This document shows positions 47,143 to 57,456 of a stretch of 63,887 nt of DNA, piece by piece. Position 1 is the stretch's first letter. Every line of letters begins with the position of its first letter. The notes beneath the pieces were generated by a model. The model did no database searches. It was not told the DNA's origin and saw only the letters and a list, made by a program, of their open reading frames with translations. Origin of the DNA: an uncultured Methylococcaceae bacterium (GTDB lineage: Bacteria; Pseudomonadota; Gammaproteobacteria; Methylococcales; Methylomonadaceae); contig CAIOMN010000097.1 of the NCBI GenBank assembly GCA_903859415.1, positions 1 to 63,887 on the forward strand, in the 5' to 3' direction. Made by a program: the position numbers and the translations under genes.

Positions 47143-48087
47143 ATGGCTAACCATCAGCACGCTCATTGTGAACATCACCACCCGACACCTCATCAGCAAG
47201 GACGCACGTTTGGCATCGCCATTTTTCTAAACCTTAGCTACGTCGTGGTTGAATTTTGCTATGGTTTGATAACCAACTCGACTGCTCTCATTGCCGATGC
47301 GGGCCACAATATCTCGGATGTTTTAGGCTTATTATTATCTTGGGGCGCCATCGTTATGGCCCGTAAGAAACCCAGTGAACGCTATACCTATGGCTTACGC
47401 AGCACCTCTATTCTGGCGGCACTCGCCAACAGCATGCTGTTACTGGTTGCTTGTGGAGCCATTGCTTGGGAAGCGGCACACCGTTTTGCAGCGCCGCCTG
47501 AAATAGCTGGATTAACCGTATCAATCATTGCCGGCATAGGTATTTTTATCAATGGACTGTCCGCACTGCTATTAATGAAAGGCAGTAAAAGTGATTTAAA
47601 CCTACGAAGTGCTTATTTGCACATGGCAGCTGATACCGCAGTATCAGCCGCTGTCGTTCTCGCTGGCTTTGCCATGCTGTACGACAACTGGTATTGGTTA
47701 GACCCTGTGATGAGTCTGATGATTGTAACTGTCATTGTCATCGGTACTTGGAGCTTATTACGTGAAGCATTAAAGCTCGCCTTAAGTGCAGTCCCAACAC
47801 ACATTAATTTATCTGAAATTAATACCTATTTAAGTCAATTAACGGGAGTTACCGAGGTTCATGACTTACATATCTGGGGATTAAGCACCACAGAAAACGC
47901 GCTCACTGCGCACCTGGTCATTCCCAGCGGCCACCCTGGTGATCAATTTCTTGATGAGATTGTATTAACCTTAAAAGACCATTACGCCGTTCATCACAGT
48001 ACCTTACAAATTGAATTAGAGTCTACAAATCATACGTGTGCATTAATTCACAGTCATCCTACAGCTCATTCTCACCATCATCATTAG
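47143..48087 (+). CDS. Cation diffusion facilitator transporter (CzcD/ZitB type)
   Basis: The 314-residue CDF exporter has six membrane helices, the zinc site residues in ALIADAGHNISDVLGL and HMAADTAVSAAVV, a C-terminal domain with VHDLHIWGLS, and histidine-rich ends (HQHAHCEHHHP at the N-terminus, SHPTAHSHHHH at the C-terminus). It probably exports Zn(II), Co(II) or Cd(II) with proton exchange. It lies 47 bases after hyfI on the same strand, but functional linkage to the complex is not implied. Confidence 0.93.
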   Translation: MANHQHAHCEHHHPTPHQQGRTFGIAIFLNLSYVVVEFCYGLITNSTALIADAGHNISDVLGLLLSWGAIVMARKKPSERYTYGLRSTSILAALANSMLLLVACGAIAWEAAHRFAAPPEIAGLTVSIIAGIGIFINGLSALLLMKGSKSDLNLRSAYLHMAADTAVSAAVVLAGFAMLYDNWYWLDPVMSLMIVTVIVIGTWSLLREALKLALSAVPTHINLSEINTYLSQLTGVTEVHDLHIWGLSTTENALTAHLVIPSGHPGDQFLDEIVLTLKDHYAVHHSTLQIELESTNHTCALIHSHPTAHSHHHH

Positions 48088-48097
48088 TCTTTAGCCG

Positions 48098-48360
48098 ATG
48101 TCTCGTTATGGAAATACCTTAAGCCAAATTCCAAAGAGTATTTGGGTATTAGGCTTCGTTAGCTTGTTGATGGATGTCTCTTCCGATGTTAATAGCGGCT
48201 GATATCGTTTTGGCAAATAGTCAGCACTGGAATATGCTATTATTCGGCATCTTACATCGGTGCAGCTTTTTGTGTACTCACCTTAGCCTGCTTACTTTGG
48301 TCAGGTCACCATAAAAATATAGTCAGACAAGGAGGATTAAACCTTGAAGAACATCAATGA
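48098..48360 (+). pseudogene. MFS transporter reduced to its two ends
   Basis: The first frame (48098-48202) encodes the family start IPKSIWVLGFVSLLMDVSSD before a stop. A second frame ending at 48358-48360 encodes YYSASYIGAAFCVLTLACLL, typical of the last helix and tail of MFS transporters. Almost 350 residues between them are missing. Its final TGA overlaps the ATG of the next kinase gene. No function is expected. Confidence 0.65.
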
Positions 48361-51300
48361 ATAGTCGGGGTGGTACGGGTTCGGAAACAACGTTACGTAA
48401 ACAGGCAGAGGACATTCTTCAGGGAAAGTCAGTGCAGTTATCGGAACAACTGAAGGCGTTGTCGCCCGAAGCAACCGAAGAACTCTTTCACGAGTTGCAT
48501 GTACATCAAATCGAACTGGAGTTACAGAACGAGGAGCTGCGCCAAATTCAGAGTGAACTCGATATTGCGAAGACACGTTTTTTTGGGCTTTATGATTTAG
48601 TGCCAGTTGCTTATCTCACGCTTTCCCATAACGGTTTGATTAAACAAGCCAATCATGCTGCAGCGACGCTACTGGGATTATCTCGGCGTAAGCTACTGAA
48701 TAAGCCGTTCTCCAAATTTATTCTCAATGCTGATCTAGCGCTTTACTACCCCTTCTATAAACTACTGCTTGAATCCAGAGAACAGCAGGTGCTTGATGTG
48801 CGGATGTTGAGCAACGATGGCATCCCATTATGGGTGCGTATGGAGGCTATTACAGCACAGGATGAAGTTGATGTGCCGAGCTTACGGATAACATTGACCA
48901 ATATTTCTGAGTTGATCATGACTGAAAAACGTTCGTTAAGACTCAATCATTTATATAGGGCCCTCGCGAATATCAATGAACAGATACTTCATGGTACTGA
49001 TGAGCAGCATATACTGGATTTTCTCTGTCGGATACCCATTGAAAGCGGGTTGATGAACATGGCCTGGATTGGTGTCGAAGACCAAGAATTTCATCGCATT
49101 ATACCCATTATTAAGTATGGACAAGGCCTTGACTATCTGGATTGCATCACTATTTCTACCGATGCAGATAGTCCAGAGAATCATTTGGCGGGGCAGGTTT
49201 ATCGTGAGAAAAAACACCTGGTTATTAATGACATTATCAACAGCCCTATTATGATCTCCTGGCGAAAACGGGCATTGCATCATGATTGGAACTCCACGGC
49301 CTGTTTCCCTGTTTTTCGGAATGGTGAGATCTATGTGGTTTTTAGTCTGTACCATTCAGACGTCAATTTCTTTGATGAGGAAGTGATCTCCTTAATCATT
49401 ACCTTGACCAACAATGTGTCTTATGCATTAAACAAGCTAGAGGCTACCCAAAATTTGATCCGTAGTGAAGCGCATAATCGATTGTTGTTGGAGTCTTCTC
49501 CTGCAGGTATTTTTGGGTTAGATACGCAGGGCAAAACTACTTTCGTTAATCCGGTCGCAGCAAATATGCTGGGTTATAATCCATCAGAATTGATGGGGAT
49601 CTCAATTTATGAAATGGTTCACCATAGCCATGCAGATGGTAGCCTCTACCCGATGGACACGTGCCCTATGTATGCCACCTTTCACGATGGTGTGATGAGA
49701 CATATCGACAATGATGTCCTCTGGCGTAAGGATGGCAGTCGCTTTTCCGTTGAATATACAACCCATCCCATTTACCAGAAAAATGCTTTATTAGGAGCCG
49801 TAATCGTTTTTCAGGACATCACTAAACGTGTACAGTCAGAGTTGGAGCTCAATGATTACCGCCTGCACCTTGAGCAACTGGTTGAAGCACGCACAACCGA
49901 GCTTGTAAAAGCGAAAATTGATGCTGAGTTTGCTAACCAATCCAAAAGCCTATTTCTAGCTAATATGAGCCATGAAATTCGCACCCCAATGAATGGTATT
50001 ATCGGGCTTGCCCATTTATTACAAGCACAGCTCGAACAACCCTCACACAAAGTCCAACTCAACAAGATCATGAGTTTGAGTAAACACCTGTTGGGCATAA
50101 TTGATGATATTCTCGACTTATCCAAAATCGAGGCCAATCACCTCGCGCTAGAAGAAAATAACTTTCTTATTTCCACAACCTTGAGTCAGCTCCTTAACAT
50201 CATTGCTAATCGTTTTAACGAGAAAGGCTTAACCCTCATCAAAGAAATCGATCCACGCCTGGACAAATTACCTTTGTTAGGTGATTCATTACGACTTAAC
50301 CAGATTCTGCTTAACCTCTTAAGTAACGCAATCAAGTTTACAGATCAAGGAAGCATTATTCTTCGTGCGACTCTATTTTCTGAAAATCAGAAGCTAGTAA
50401 CTTTACGCTTCGAGGTGCAAGATAACGGTATTGGGATTAACGAAGCCCAACAAAGCAAATTGTTTAATAACTTTGAACAGGCAGAAGCCTCAACGACCCG
50501 AAAATATGGCGGTACCGGCCTTGGGCTTGCGATTTCCAAGAAACTCACGAACATGATGGGTGGTGAAATTGGAGTGATTAGCCGTCTTGGAGAAGGCAGC
50601 ACTTTTTGGTTTACCGCCCTATTGAAACACGGTGATATGAGTCTATTGCCACAGGAGGTATTCATTTCTGAAGAAACAAAGTTAAAAATGGGAGCTTCTG
50701 TCCTTTTAGTAGAAGACAATGAAATTAACCAGGAGGTAGCTTTGGGAATTTTGGAAAGTTACGGAATAAAGGTTGATATAGCCATACATGGTGGCGAAGC
50801 CTTGGCAATGATTGTGCAAAAACAGTATGATCTGGTTCTGATGGACTTGCAGATGCCCGTTATGGATGGACTGGAAGCAACCCGCAAAATAAGACAGTTA
50901 CCTATTGGCCAAAATGTTCCTATTATAGCTATGACGGCCAATGCCTTTAAAGAAGACCGCTGGCACTGCATAGAAGCAGGGATGAATGATTTTGTTTCAA
51001 AGCCAGTCAATCCTGAACGGCTGTATGCTGTACTGGCACGCTGGCTCCCCCAAAATGGCTTAGACCTTCCTGATGAGACGAAGCCTCCAGATGCTCCTCC
51101 CCTTACCCAAGATACGAGCCTCTGTCTAATTGACCAAACAACTGGACTGAAATTTCTGAATGGTAATCTTGTTAGCTATCGGCGCATACTGTCTAAGTTC
51201 GCTGAGACTCATCTGTCAGACATCGATAAAATACAAATTGCGTTAGAAAATGGCGACCAAGCCAATGCAGAACGAACCGCCCATTCCCTAAAAGGCATTT

Positions 51301-51461
51301 CTGCTACACTGGGGATGGAAGCACTCCGAGCACTCGCCTACACTCTCGAAAAAAAGCTTCATGAGGGTTTACCTGCTACCGAACTGGAGACTGACTTCAC
51401 CTCGCTACGCGAAATGCTAGAGGCTGTGGGTGCAGAAATCCAGGTTATTAAGTTAAGTTAA
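48357..51461 (+). CDS. Hybrid histidine kinase (PAS-GAF-PAS-HisKA-HATPase-REC-HPt)
   Basis: The 1034-residue protein lacks membrane helices. In order it has an N-terminal helical region with an EELFHELHVHQIELELQNEEL motif common to such kinases, PAS (about 75-190), GAF (205-365), PAS (375-495), coiled coil, HisKA with NMSHEIRTPMN, HATPase with GGTGLGLAISK, a receiver (775-890) with LVLMDLQMPVMDG, and an HPt domain with the phospho-His in ERTAHSLKGISATLG. It forms a full phosphorelay in one chain. The nearest similarity in the window is the kinase at 1-1905. Its ATG overlaps the stop of the MFS remnant. Confidence 0.93.
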   Translation: MNSRGGTGSETTLRKQAEDILQGKSVQLSEQLKALSPEATEELFHELHVHQIELELQNEELRQIQSELDIAKTRFFGLYDLVPVAYLTLSHNGLIKQANHAAATLLGLSRRKLLNKPFSKFILNADLALYYPFYKLLLESREQQVLDVRMLSNDGIPLWVRMEAITAQDEVDVPSLRITLTNISELIMTEKRSLRLNHLYRALANINEQILHGTDEQHILDFLCRIPIESGLMNMAWIGVEDQEFHRIIPIIKYGQGLDYLDCITISTDADSPENHLAGQVYREKKHLVINDIINSPIMISWRKRALHHDWNSTACFPVFRNGEIYVVFSLYHSDVNFFDEEVISLIITLTNNVSYALNKLEATQNLIRSEAHNRLLLESSPAGIFGLDTQGKTTFVNPVAANMLGYNPSELMGISIYEMVHHSHADGSLYPMDTCPMYATFHDGVMRHIDNDVLWRKDGSRFSVEYTTHPIYQKNALLGAVIVFQDITKRVQSELELNDYRLHLEQLVEARTTELVKAKIDAEFANQSKSLFLANMSHEIRTPMNGIIGLAHLLQAQLEQPSHKVQLNKIMSLSKHLLGIIDDILDLSKIEANHLALEENNFLISTTLSQLLNIIANRFNEKGLTLIKEIDPRLDKLPLLGDSLRLNQILLNLLSNAIKFTDQGSIILRATLFSENQKLVTLRFEVQDNGIGINEAQQSKLFNNFEQAEASTTRKYGGTGLGLAISKKLTNMMGGEIGVISRLGEGSTFWFTALLKHGDMSLLPQEVFISEETKLKMGASVLLVEDNEINQEVALGILESYGIKVDIAIHGGEALAMIVQKQYDLVLMDLQMPVMDGLEATRKIRQLPIGQNVPIIAMTANAFKEDRWHCIEAGMNDFVSKPVNPERLYAVLARWLPQNGLDLPDETKPPDAPPLTQDTSLCLIDQTTGLKFLNGNLVSYRRILSKFAETHLSDIDKIQIALENGDQANAERTAHSLKGISATLGMEALRALAYTLEKKLHEGLPATELETDFTSLREMLEAVGAEIQVIKLS

Positions 51462-51489
51462 ACATTTTAATAGAGATCATTAATCGTTT

Positions 51490-51867
51490 TTATTTTAGGT
51501 CTCGCTTTAAAACGACACATGAGTAACCCCAAAACACAGCAACGCCCAACAAGGCTCCTAAGACATTAGCAATAGCATCATTAATAGAAAACTGTCGATT
51601 TGTTGTAAACCAAAGCTGAATAAATTCAAATAATAAGCCTATAGATGAACAAAAAAGAAATGCTATGAGTGAACTCATTCGGGATGACTTTGTAATCCCA
51701 TACGCTAGCATAATCAAAAAAGACATCCCAGAATAAGCTATGGCATGTTCTAATTTATCCAATTCGATACCAACTAACATGCTAGATCCAGGAAGTATCC
51801 ATGGATTAAAAGTTAAAAACGCTAAAATAACAACATAAATTAATAAAATACTTCTACTCAGAGTCAC
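51490..51867 (-). CDS. VanZ-like membrane protein
   Basis: The 125-residue protein has four membrane helices and the VanZ-type pattern LDKLEHAIAYSGMSFLI and GLLFEFIQLWFTTNRQFSINDAIANVLGALLG. VanZ confers low teicoplanin resistance in enterococci, but chromosomal relatives have unknown roles. It is convergent with the kinase on the left and divergent from the MASE1 kinase on the right. Confidence 0.82.
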   Translation of the reverse strand: MTLSRSILLIYVVILAFLTFNPWILPGSSMLVGIELDKLEHAIAYSGMSFLIMLAYGITKSSRMSSLIAFLFCSSIGLLFEFIQLWFTTNRQFSINDAIANVLGALLGVAVFWGYSCVVLKRDLK

Positions 51868-52321
51868 TAAAACATCCCGGATTTTTTGTATGTATGAAAA
51901 TCATCACAAGTAAGCATCATTATGTCGCTCAGAAACCAAATAAAATTGTCGATCAGATTAACATTAAATTTAAGTTATAAGTCATAAATACTTCGAAATA
52001 TTTTTCTAACGCTCCTCTTTAGCAAAGCACTTAGCTTTGAAAAAGGGATAATGGGTTAAATCAATAATCTACTATATAATTGATGCAAAGGCACGCTGTC
52101 ATTAATTCTTCTGTCTCCAGAGAAGCAATAAACAGTCCGTAATTTTGATTATTGCCATAAACACTGTATACCTTATTATCAAGGGCTAAGTGGAAAAGAA
52201 TCACTAGCCTAAACTACCACTTTAAAACTTATAAAAATATCGAATAGTTAAGCCCTGACTTAGGACTATTTGTTCATTTTACCCTAGTCTCATGGAATCA
52301 ATATTAGTCAAAAAAGGTTGA
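51868..52321. other. Divergent intergenic region
   Basis: This 454-base AT-rich gap between the VanZ-like gene and the MASE1 kinase shows no credible gene, RNA or repeat. It should contain both promoters, but I cannot place them with confidence. Confidence 0.5.
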
Positions 52322-55300
52322 ATGAAACCCATAATTTTAAATATTTGTGTAGGCCTACTCTATTTCCTACTCAGTCGTGTCAGCTTGATGCTATCCTTAA
52401 CACCGGGCGCTGTTGCACTGATTTGGCCGCCCGCTGGACTAGCTCTTGCTGCATGTCTTATCTGGCGGGGATCACGTATTTGGCCTGGAATTTTAATCGG
52501 ATCTGCATTTAGTAACGCAGCTGCAGCGGATGGACAATTCGATCAAAGCTGGTTACCCTGGATTATCGCTTGTGGCTCAACACTGCAAGCATTTATAGCT
52601 GAGAAATTACTTCTCCGCTTTGCTCCATCATTCAAACTTACCCGACCAAACGATTTGCTCCATTGTTTTGCAATCGCTCTTGGAACCTGCACCATAGCCG
52701 CATTGAATGGCTCCACGGCATTATTCATCAAGCACTTAATTGATTCTGAACAATTCTCTCTGACTTTTATTAATTGGTGGCTTGGCGATACCTTAGGTAT
52801 TCTGATTTTCACGCCTCTCGTACTGGTAACATTCGACCAAAGCAAAATTTGGAATGGTCGTCGGTGGCACGTTGGAATTCCTTTACTTATTGGCATGCTG
52901 TTTTGTGTTGTTATCCAACACACTATGGAAGAAAGCGACGAACAAGAGTTGGTAACCCGTTTTCAAAGTGAAGCAATTTCTATGCTGAATAAGTTCAAAT
53001 TATTGGAACAAACCCAGACTCAGTCTTTAATTGACTTAACCGCACTATTCGACGCCAGCGAACATGTAACCGCCAAAGAGTTTAAAACTTTTAGTCAACG
53101 CATACTAAACAATAGAAACGTATTTCATGCTTGGGGATGGATTCCCTTAGTGAACCAGAAAGACGCTCACAATTACGCCATAACCAAATCGCTATCAAAT
53201 AATCACCCCATTGAAATAAGACCCATTAAAGACTGGTCTCCAAACTCGAACGGTTGGTCGGCCCCGGTTACATATATTGAACCACATGCATTAGAGGATC
53301 TAGAGCTTGATCTTGGCTTAGACCTTCTCTCAGAACCGATACGTGCTGATGCTATCGAGAGGGCCAGACAATCAGATCTTCCCTCGGTAACATCAAAAAT
53401 AACAAGATCCAATAAAACCAGTGACTTTGGAGGTGTGTTTGTTTTTGCTCCAGTTCATGATAATCATGGCAAGCTGAATGGATTCTGTGTTGGTGTGATC
53501 GATTTCAACCAACTAATTGCTAATATCAGCGATAACTCCAAGAATTTGTTCTGGCGAATTGAAGATATTAGCACCGGCGGACAGCTTTTATTAACGAATA
53601 CTCGAGAAATTTTGCCAAGAATTGTTAAATCGCCCTTTGTTGAACGTAAAGGGATACATTATCAGGCTACCATAAAACTAGCTGATCATGAGTGGCGTAT
53701 CATTTTATTTCAGCCTTTCTCTACTCTCGGCACTGAGCGAATCACCTCATCACTCCTCATATTTTTCTTAGCTCTCTTAATGTGCAGCGTTTTCGGTGCA
53801 ATCGCCCTTATCACCAGTGGCAATCAGAAGTATATTACTGGGGAGGTCATGAGAAAAACCCAAGAACTTTCCAATGAAATCAACCACCGCAGCCGCATCG
53901 AAACTCATTTACGCCAAAGTGATGACCGCTTTCGCCAATTATTTCATAGCTCCCCAATTCCTGTTGCCATCCATGACACAAAAGGCATAATTGTCAGCCT
54001 GAATGACCGCTTCATCAAAACCTTTGGTTACACACTGGATGACATTCCCGACCTAGATGCCTGGTGTTCTTTGGCTTATCCGAATGAACATCGTTTAACA
54101 AACCTTCAATTAATGTGGCCCGACTCGGATAAGTCTACTTCAATTTTAAATAATGAAATTATAACGCCTGAGATACGAATTGCTTGTAAGGATGGAACAA
54201 ATCGATGGGTTATCGCTCACTGCGTCTTTATTGGTGATGAACGGCTTGTAGCATTTAATGATATTACTACTCAAAAGCAAGATGCATTGCTGATTCACAA
54301 TAATGAGCAAAATCTGCTTAATATATTGAATGTTAGTCCTATTGCTGTGCGGATCGCCATCAGCCAAGGAAGCAAAGTAATTTTTTATAATCAGCGCTAT
54401 GCCGAGTTGATTAGAAACCCCAAACCCATGGAGGATAACCCCAATCACTATTATGCCAATCCAAAAGAATACCAAGAGATTCTTTCTGAACTCAAGCAAG
54501 GACATATTGTACTCAATCGGCAAATTGAATTGTGTATTCCTGACGATCATAACCGCACTGTATTAGCTTCTTACATGCCCATGCACTATCAAGGCAACGA
54601 CGCTATTTTAGGTTGGTTTTATGACATAACCGAACTTATAGACGCGCGCAAATTACTGGCCAAACAACTCAAACACCAATTACAGGTTGAAGAAACCTTG
54701 CGCATTGCCAATGCCGAAGAACATGCTATTTTTGATACAGCTACATCGGGCATCGTACTCATCAAAGAAGGTATCATCCTACGCTGTAATTGTAAGCTTG
54801 AAGCTATTTTTGGTTATGCTTCAGGTGAACTTAACGGCCAATCAACACGCATTTGGTATCCCGATGATTTGATCTATGAAACCGATGGCAGGCCCATGTA
54901 TAAAGCTATTGCTGATGGCAAATCTTGTCGTCTTGAGCAACAACTCATCCATAAAAATGGCACTGTTTTTTGGGCTAGACTCTCAGGAAAAGCTTTAGAT
55001 ACCTCAGACCAATCAAAGGGTTTAGTGGTTATTATCGATGACATTACCCAAGAGCACCAAGCTACACAGGCTTTACTAAAAGCCAAATTAATGGCTGAAG
55101 AAGCCACTCGGGTAAAATCTGAGTTTCTAGCCAATATGAGCCATGAAATCCGCACACCAATGAATGGTGTTTTAGGCATGTTGGATCTGCTGAGTGAAAC
55201 ACCCATGTCACCGACCCAATTAGATTGGGTTAAAACTGCCCATAGCTCAGGCCAAGCCTTACTGGAAATCATCAACGATATTCTGGATTTAACCAAATTA

Positions 55301-56662
55301 GAGGCCAATAAATTTGAAGTTGAACACGTTGACTTTAATCTGGTAGATTTAGTCGAAGATGTTTGCGCTTTATCGGCAAACCGCGCTAATTCTAAAGGTC
55401 TGGAGTTAAACTGTTTATTGCCCATTGCCATGCCTTTCCGCTGGCAGGGTGATCCTATGCGCATCCGGCAAGTGTTAACTAATTTAATCAGCAATGCTAT
55501 TAAATTTACTGAGCGAGGTGAAGTTTCTCTGAAAATCATCAAATCGTTTGAGGCAAATAATCCTGATCAATTGCGCTTTGAAGTACATGATACCGGAATA
55601 GGCATATCAGAAGACACCCTTTCTCGCTTATTCATGCCTTTCATTCAAGCAGAGAGTGCGACTTCGCGGCGTTTTGGGGGATCGGGATTAGGACTGTCTA
55701 TCAGCAAAAAATTAGTTGAACTTATGGGTGGTTCGATCGGTGTCAATAGCATCCTAGGAAAAGGCTCCTGCTTTTGGTTTACCTTGCCAATCACACAAAC
55801 CAATACCGAAGACGATAATATCTTGAGAGCATCCTATGATCTCTTAGGTAAACGAATCTTGATAGTGGACGATAATGCAACCAATCGTAGCATTCTGAAC
55901 AGTTATCTGACGAACTGGGGCTTGACGGTCAGTGAAACTGATAATGCTGGTTCTGCACTCTCGCAATTGCAGACTTCAACACTTCAAGGTGTTCGCTACG
56001 ATCTCATTTTGCTAGATATGCAAATGCCGATGATGGATGGTTTAACGCTTGCAAAATGTCTAAAACAAATTCCCGGTTTAGCTACCCTACCTATTATTTT
56101 ATTATCATCTGATAGCCGAATTGAACCGACCGATTATCAAGATACCTGTATTACCCAACGCCTATTAAAGCCGGTGAGACATAAGCAACTCTACGACGCC
56201 ATCATTGATGCCCTACAGCTTGGCGCGAATACTAACGTCGATTCACCCGCTCCAAGTATTAACCTGCCCAGTTATCAGCACAAAAAGGTACTCGTTGTTG
56301 AGGATAACAAAATCAATCAAAAAGTCATTGTTGCGAAGCTGAGTAAATTCAATATCGCTCCTGATGTGGTTGAGAATGGGCTGCTTGCTCTCGAAAAACT
56401 AGAGCTCTGCTCCTACGATTTGGTTTTCATGGATTGCCACATGCCAATTATGGATGGTTATACCGCGTCCCGTGAACTGCGTTTGCGGGAGACCCAGCAG
56501 AGCTTACCACATCATACAGTGATTGCACTTACGGCAAATGCGCTGGAAGGCGAACGGCAAAAATGCTTGGCCGCTGGAATGGATGACTACATAACCAAGC
56601 CTATCGCTTCTAAGCAACTATTGGATATATTAATTAAATATCTAGGGAATGGCCTCTCCTAG
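52322..56662 (+). CDS. MASE1-CHASE hybrid histidine kinase with three PAS and two receiver domains
   Basis: The 1446-residue membrane kinase has an N-terminal MASE1 region (about 1-200; LIWPPAGLALAACLIWRG, WWLGDTLGILIFTPLVL), a periplasmic CHASE domain (about 215-450; NRNVFHAWGWIPLV), a membrane helix near 480, three PAS domains (about 535-650, 665-770, 800-910), HisKA with NMSHEIRTPMNG, HATPase with GGSGLGLSISK, and two receivers (DLILLDMQMPMMDG and DLVFMDCHMPIMDGY). MASE1 and CHASE domains sense unknown extracellular ligands. No output regulator gene is adjacent. Confidence 0.93.
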   Translation: MKPIILNICVGLLYFLLSRVSLMLSLTPGAVALIWPPAGLALAACLIWRGSRIWPGILIGSAFSNAAAADGQFDQSWLPWIIACGSTLQAFIAEKLLLRFAPSFKLTRPNDLLHCFAIALGTCTIAALNGSTALFIKHLIDSEQFSLTFINWWLGDTLGILIFTPLVLVTFDQSKIWNGRRWHVGIPLLIGMLFCVVIQHTMEESDEQELVTRFQSEAISMLNKFKLLEQTQTQSLIDLTALFDASEHVTAKEFKTFSQRILNNRNVFHAWGWIPLVNQKDAHNYAITKSLSNNHPIEIRPIKDWSPNSNGWSAPVTYIEPHALEDLELDLGLDLLSEPIRADAIERARQSDLPSVTSKITRSNKTSDFGGVFVFAPVHDNHGKLNGFCVGVIDFNQLIANISDNSKNLFWRIEDISTGGQLLLTNTREILPRIVKSPFVERKGIHYQATIKLADHEWRIILFQPFSTLGTERITSSLLIFFLALLMCSVFGAIALITSGNQKYITGEVMRKTQELSNEINHRSRIETHLRQSDDRFRQLFHSSPIPVAIHDTKGIIVSLNDRFIKTFGYTLDDIPDLDAWCSLAYPNEHRLTNLQLMWPDSDKSTSILNNEIITPEIRIACKDGTNRWVIAHCVFIGDERLVAFNDITTQKQDALLIHNNEQNLLNILNVSPIAVRIAISQGSKVIFYNQRYAELIRNPKPMEDNPNHYYANPKEYQEILSELKQGHIVLNRQIELCIPDDHNRTVLASYMPMHYQGNDAILGWFYDITELIDARKLLAKQLKHQLQVEETLRIANAEEHAIFDTATSGIVLIKEGIILRCNCKLEAIFGYASGELNGQSTRIWYPDDLIYETDGRPMYKAIADGKSCRLEQQLIHKNGTVFWARLSGKALDTSDQSKGLVVIIDDITQEHQATQALLKAKLMAEEATRVKSEFLANMSHEIRTPMNGVLGMLDLLSETPMSPTQLDWVKTAHSSGQALLEIINDILDLTKLEANKFEVEHVDFNLVDLVEDVCALSANRANSKGLELNCLLPIAMPFRWQGDPMRIRQVLTNLISNAIKFTERGEVSLKIIKSFEANNPDQLRFEVHDTGIGISEDTLSRLFMPFIQAESATSRRFGGSGLGLSISKKLVELMGGSIGVNSILGKGSCFWFTLPITQTNTEDDNILRASYDLLGKRILIVDDNATNRSILNSYLTNWGLTVSETDNAGSALSQLQTSTLQGVRYDLILLDMQMPMMDGLTLAKCLKQIPGLATLPIILLSSDSRIEPTDYQDTCITQRLLKPVRHKQLYDAIIDALQLGANTNVDSPAPSINLPSYQHKKVLVVEDNKINQKVIVAKLSKFNIAPDVVENGLLALEKLELCSYDLVFMDCHMPIMDGYTASRELRLRETQQSLPHHTVIALTANALEGERQKCLAAGMDDYITKPIASKQLLDILIKYLGNGLS

Positions 56663-56680
56663 GATCAAATTGTACCTGTT

Positions 56681-57121
56681 TTAATAGCAATTTTTATAGC
56701 TTCTGGCTCTACAATCTCGAATCATTTTTTTAGCTTCTTTAAGCTGTTGTTTGGTCATTTGCTTTGCCAGGTCGTCTCGATGTTCTGCAGCATCTAACTC
56801 GCCCTGAGCAGCAGCAAAATATTTCCACACATAAGCTCGCATATTATTTTGGGCGACACCCTCACCTACATCGTACATATAGCCAAGGTTATTTTGTGCT
56901 TTAGGATAACCTTGCATTGCGGCTAACTGAGTCCACTTAAATGCTTTTCCATCGTCTTCTTGAACACCTTTACCGAATTGATACATAATGGCTAAAGAAT
57001 ATTGTGCTTCTGCATCTCCTTGTTTAGCTTTTTTCAAAACGGCTTTATAGTCTGCAAATGTGTAGCTTGAAAAAAATAAAACTACAATAAATAGCTGAGC
57101 TTTGGCAATTTTCATTATCAT
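56681..57121 (-). CDS. Secreted Sel1-repeat protein
   Basis: The 146-residue protein has a signal peptide (cleavage after YTFA, about residue 23) and two to three Sel1/TPR-like repeats (DAEAQYSLAIMYQFGKGVQED, PKAQNNLGYMYDVGEGV), then a basic tail with two cysteines (CRARSYKNC). Sel1 proteins are periplasmic interaction scaffolds. No partner is evident from context. Confidence 0.88.
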   Translation of the reverse strand: MIMKIAKAQLFIVVLFFSSYTFADYKAVLKKAKQGDAEAQYSLAIMYQFGKGVQEDDGKAFKWTQLAAMQGYPKAQNNLGYMYDVGEGVAQNNMRAYVWKYFAAAQGELDAAEHRDDLAKQMTKQQLKEAKKMIRDCRARSYKNCY

Positions 57122-57456
57122 GATGGGTTAAGTTAATATCATTAGTTACTAGACTCTTAATCAAAAAGAGGATGGAGATCTTATTTAGTTTGTAGAAAGA
57201 AGCTAGAGTTTCCTGCTTTCAGCCAATCACTGCTATAGATTCTACCCGATTTATTCCATTATTTCGACATTGCGAAAAAGGTCGTAACCGAATGTGAGAG
57301 GGGGGTGGGTATAGATAAGTGGATAAGCGCAGTTAGAATGCTTGTTGTCGAACAAGATCTTCGTTTCCGCCGGAGACGAAAACGAAGTTTACATCTGAAT
57401 CCCGGTACCTGTTAAAAAACAGTTACCGGGATGGGGGAACAGCTTAGTTAAATACA
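57122..57456. other. Intergenic region with hairpins
   Basis: No gene is visible. A nested hairpin (CTTCGTTT near 57358 with AAACGAAG near 57379) lies beside the stronger terminator-like hairpin listed separately, and a G-run sits near 57300. Confidence 0.45.
57398..57431 (-). terminator. Hairpin downstream of the secreted phosphoesterase gene
   Basis: The 15-base arms at 57398-57412 and 57417-57431 pair at 14 of 15 positions around a four-base loop, about 25 bases past the stop of the phosphoesterase gene. The downstream T-run is weak, but stem strength favours a terminator. Confidence 0.65.
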
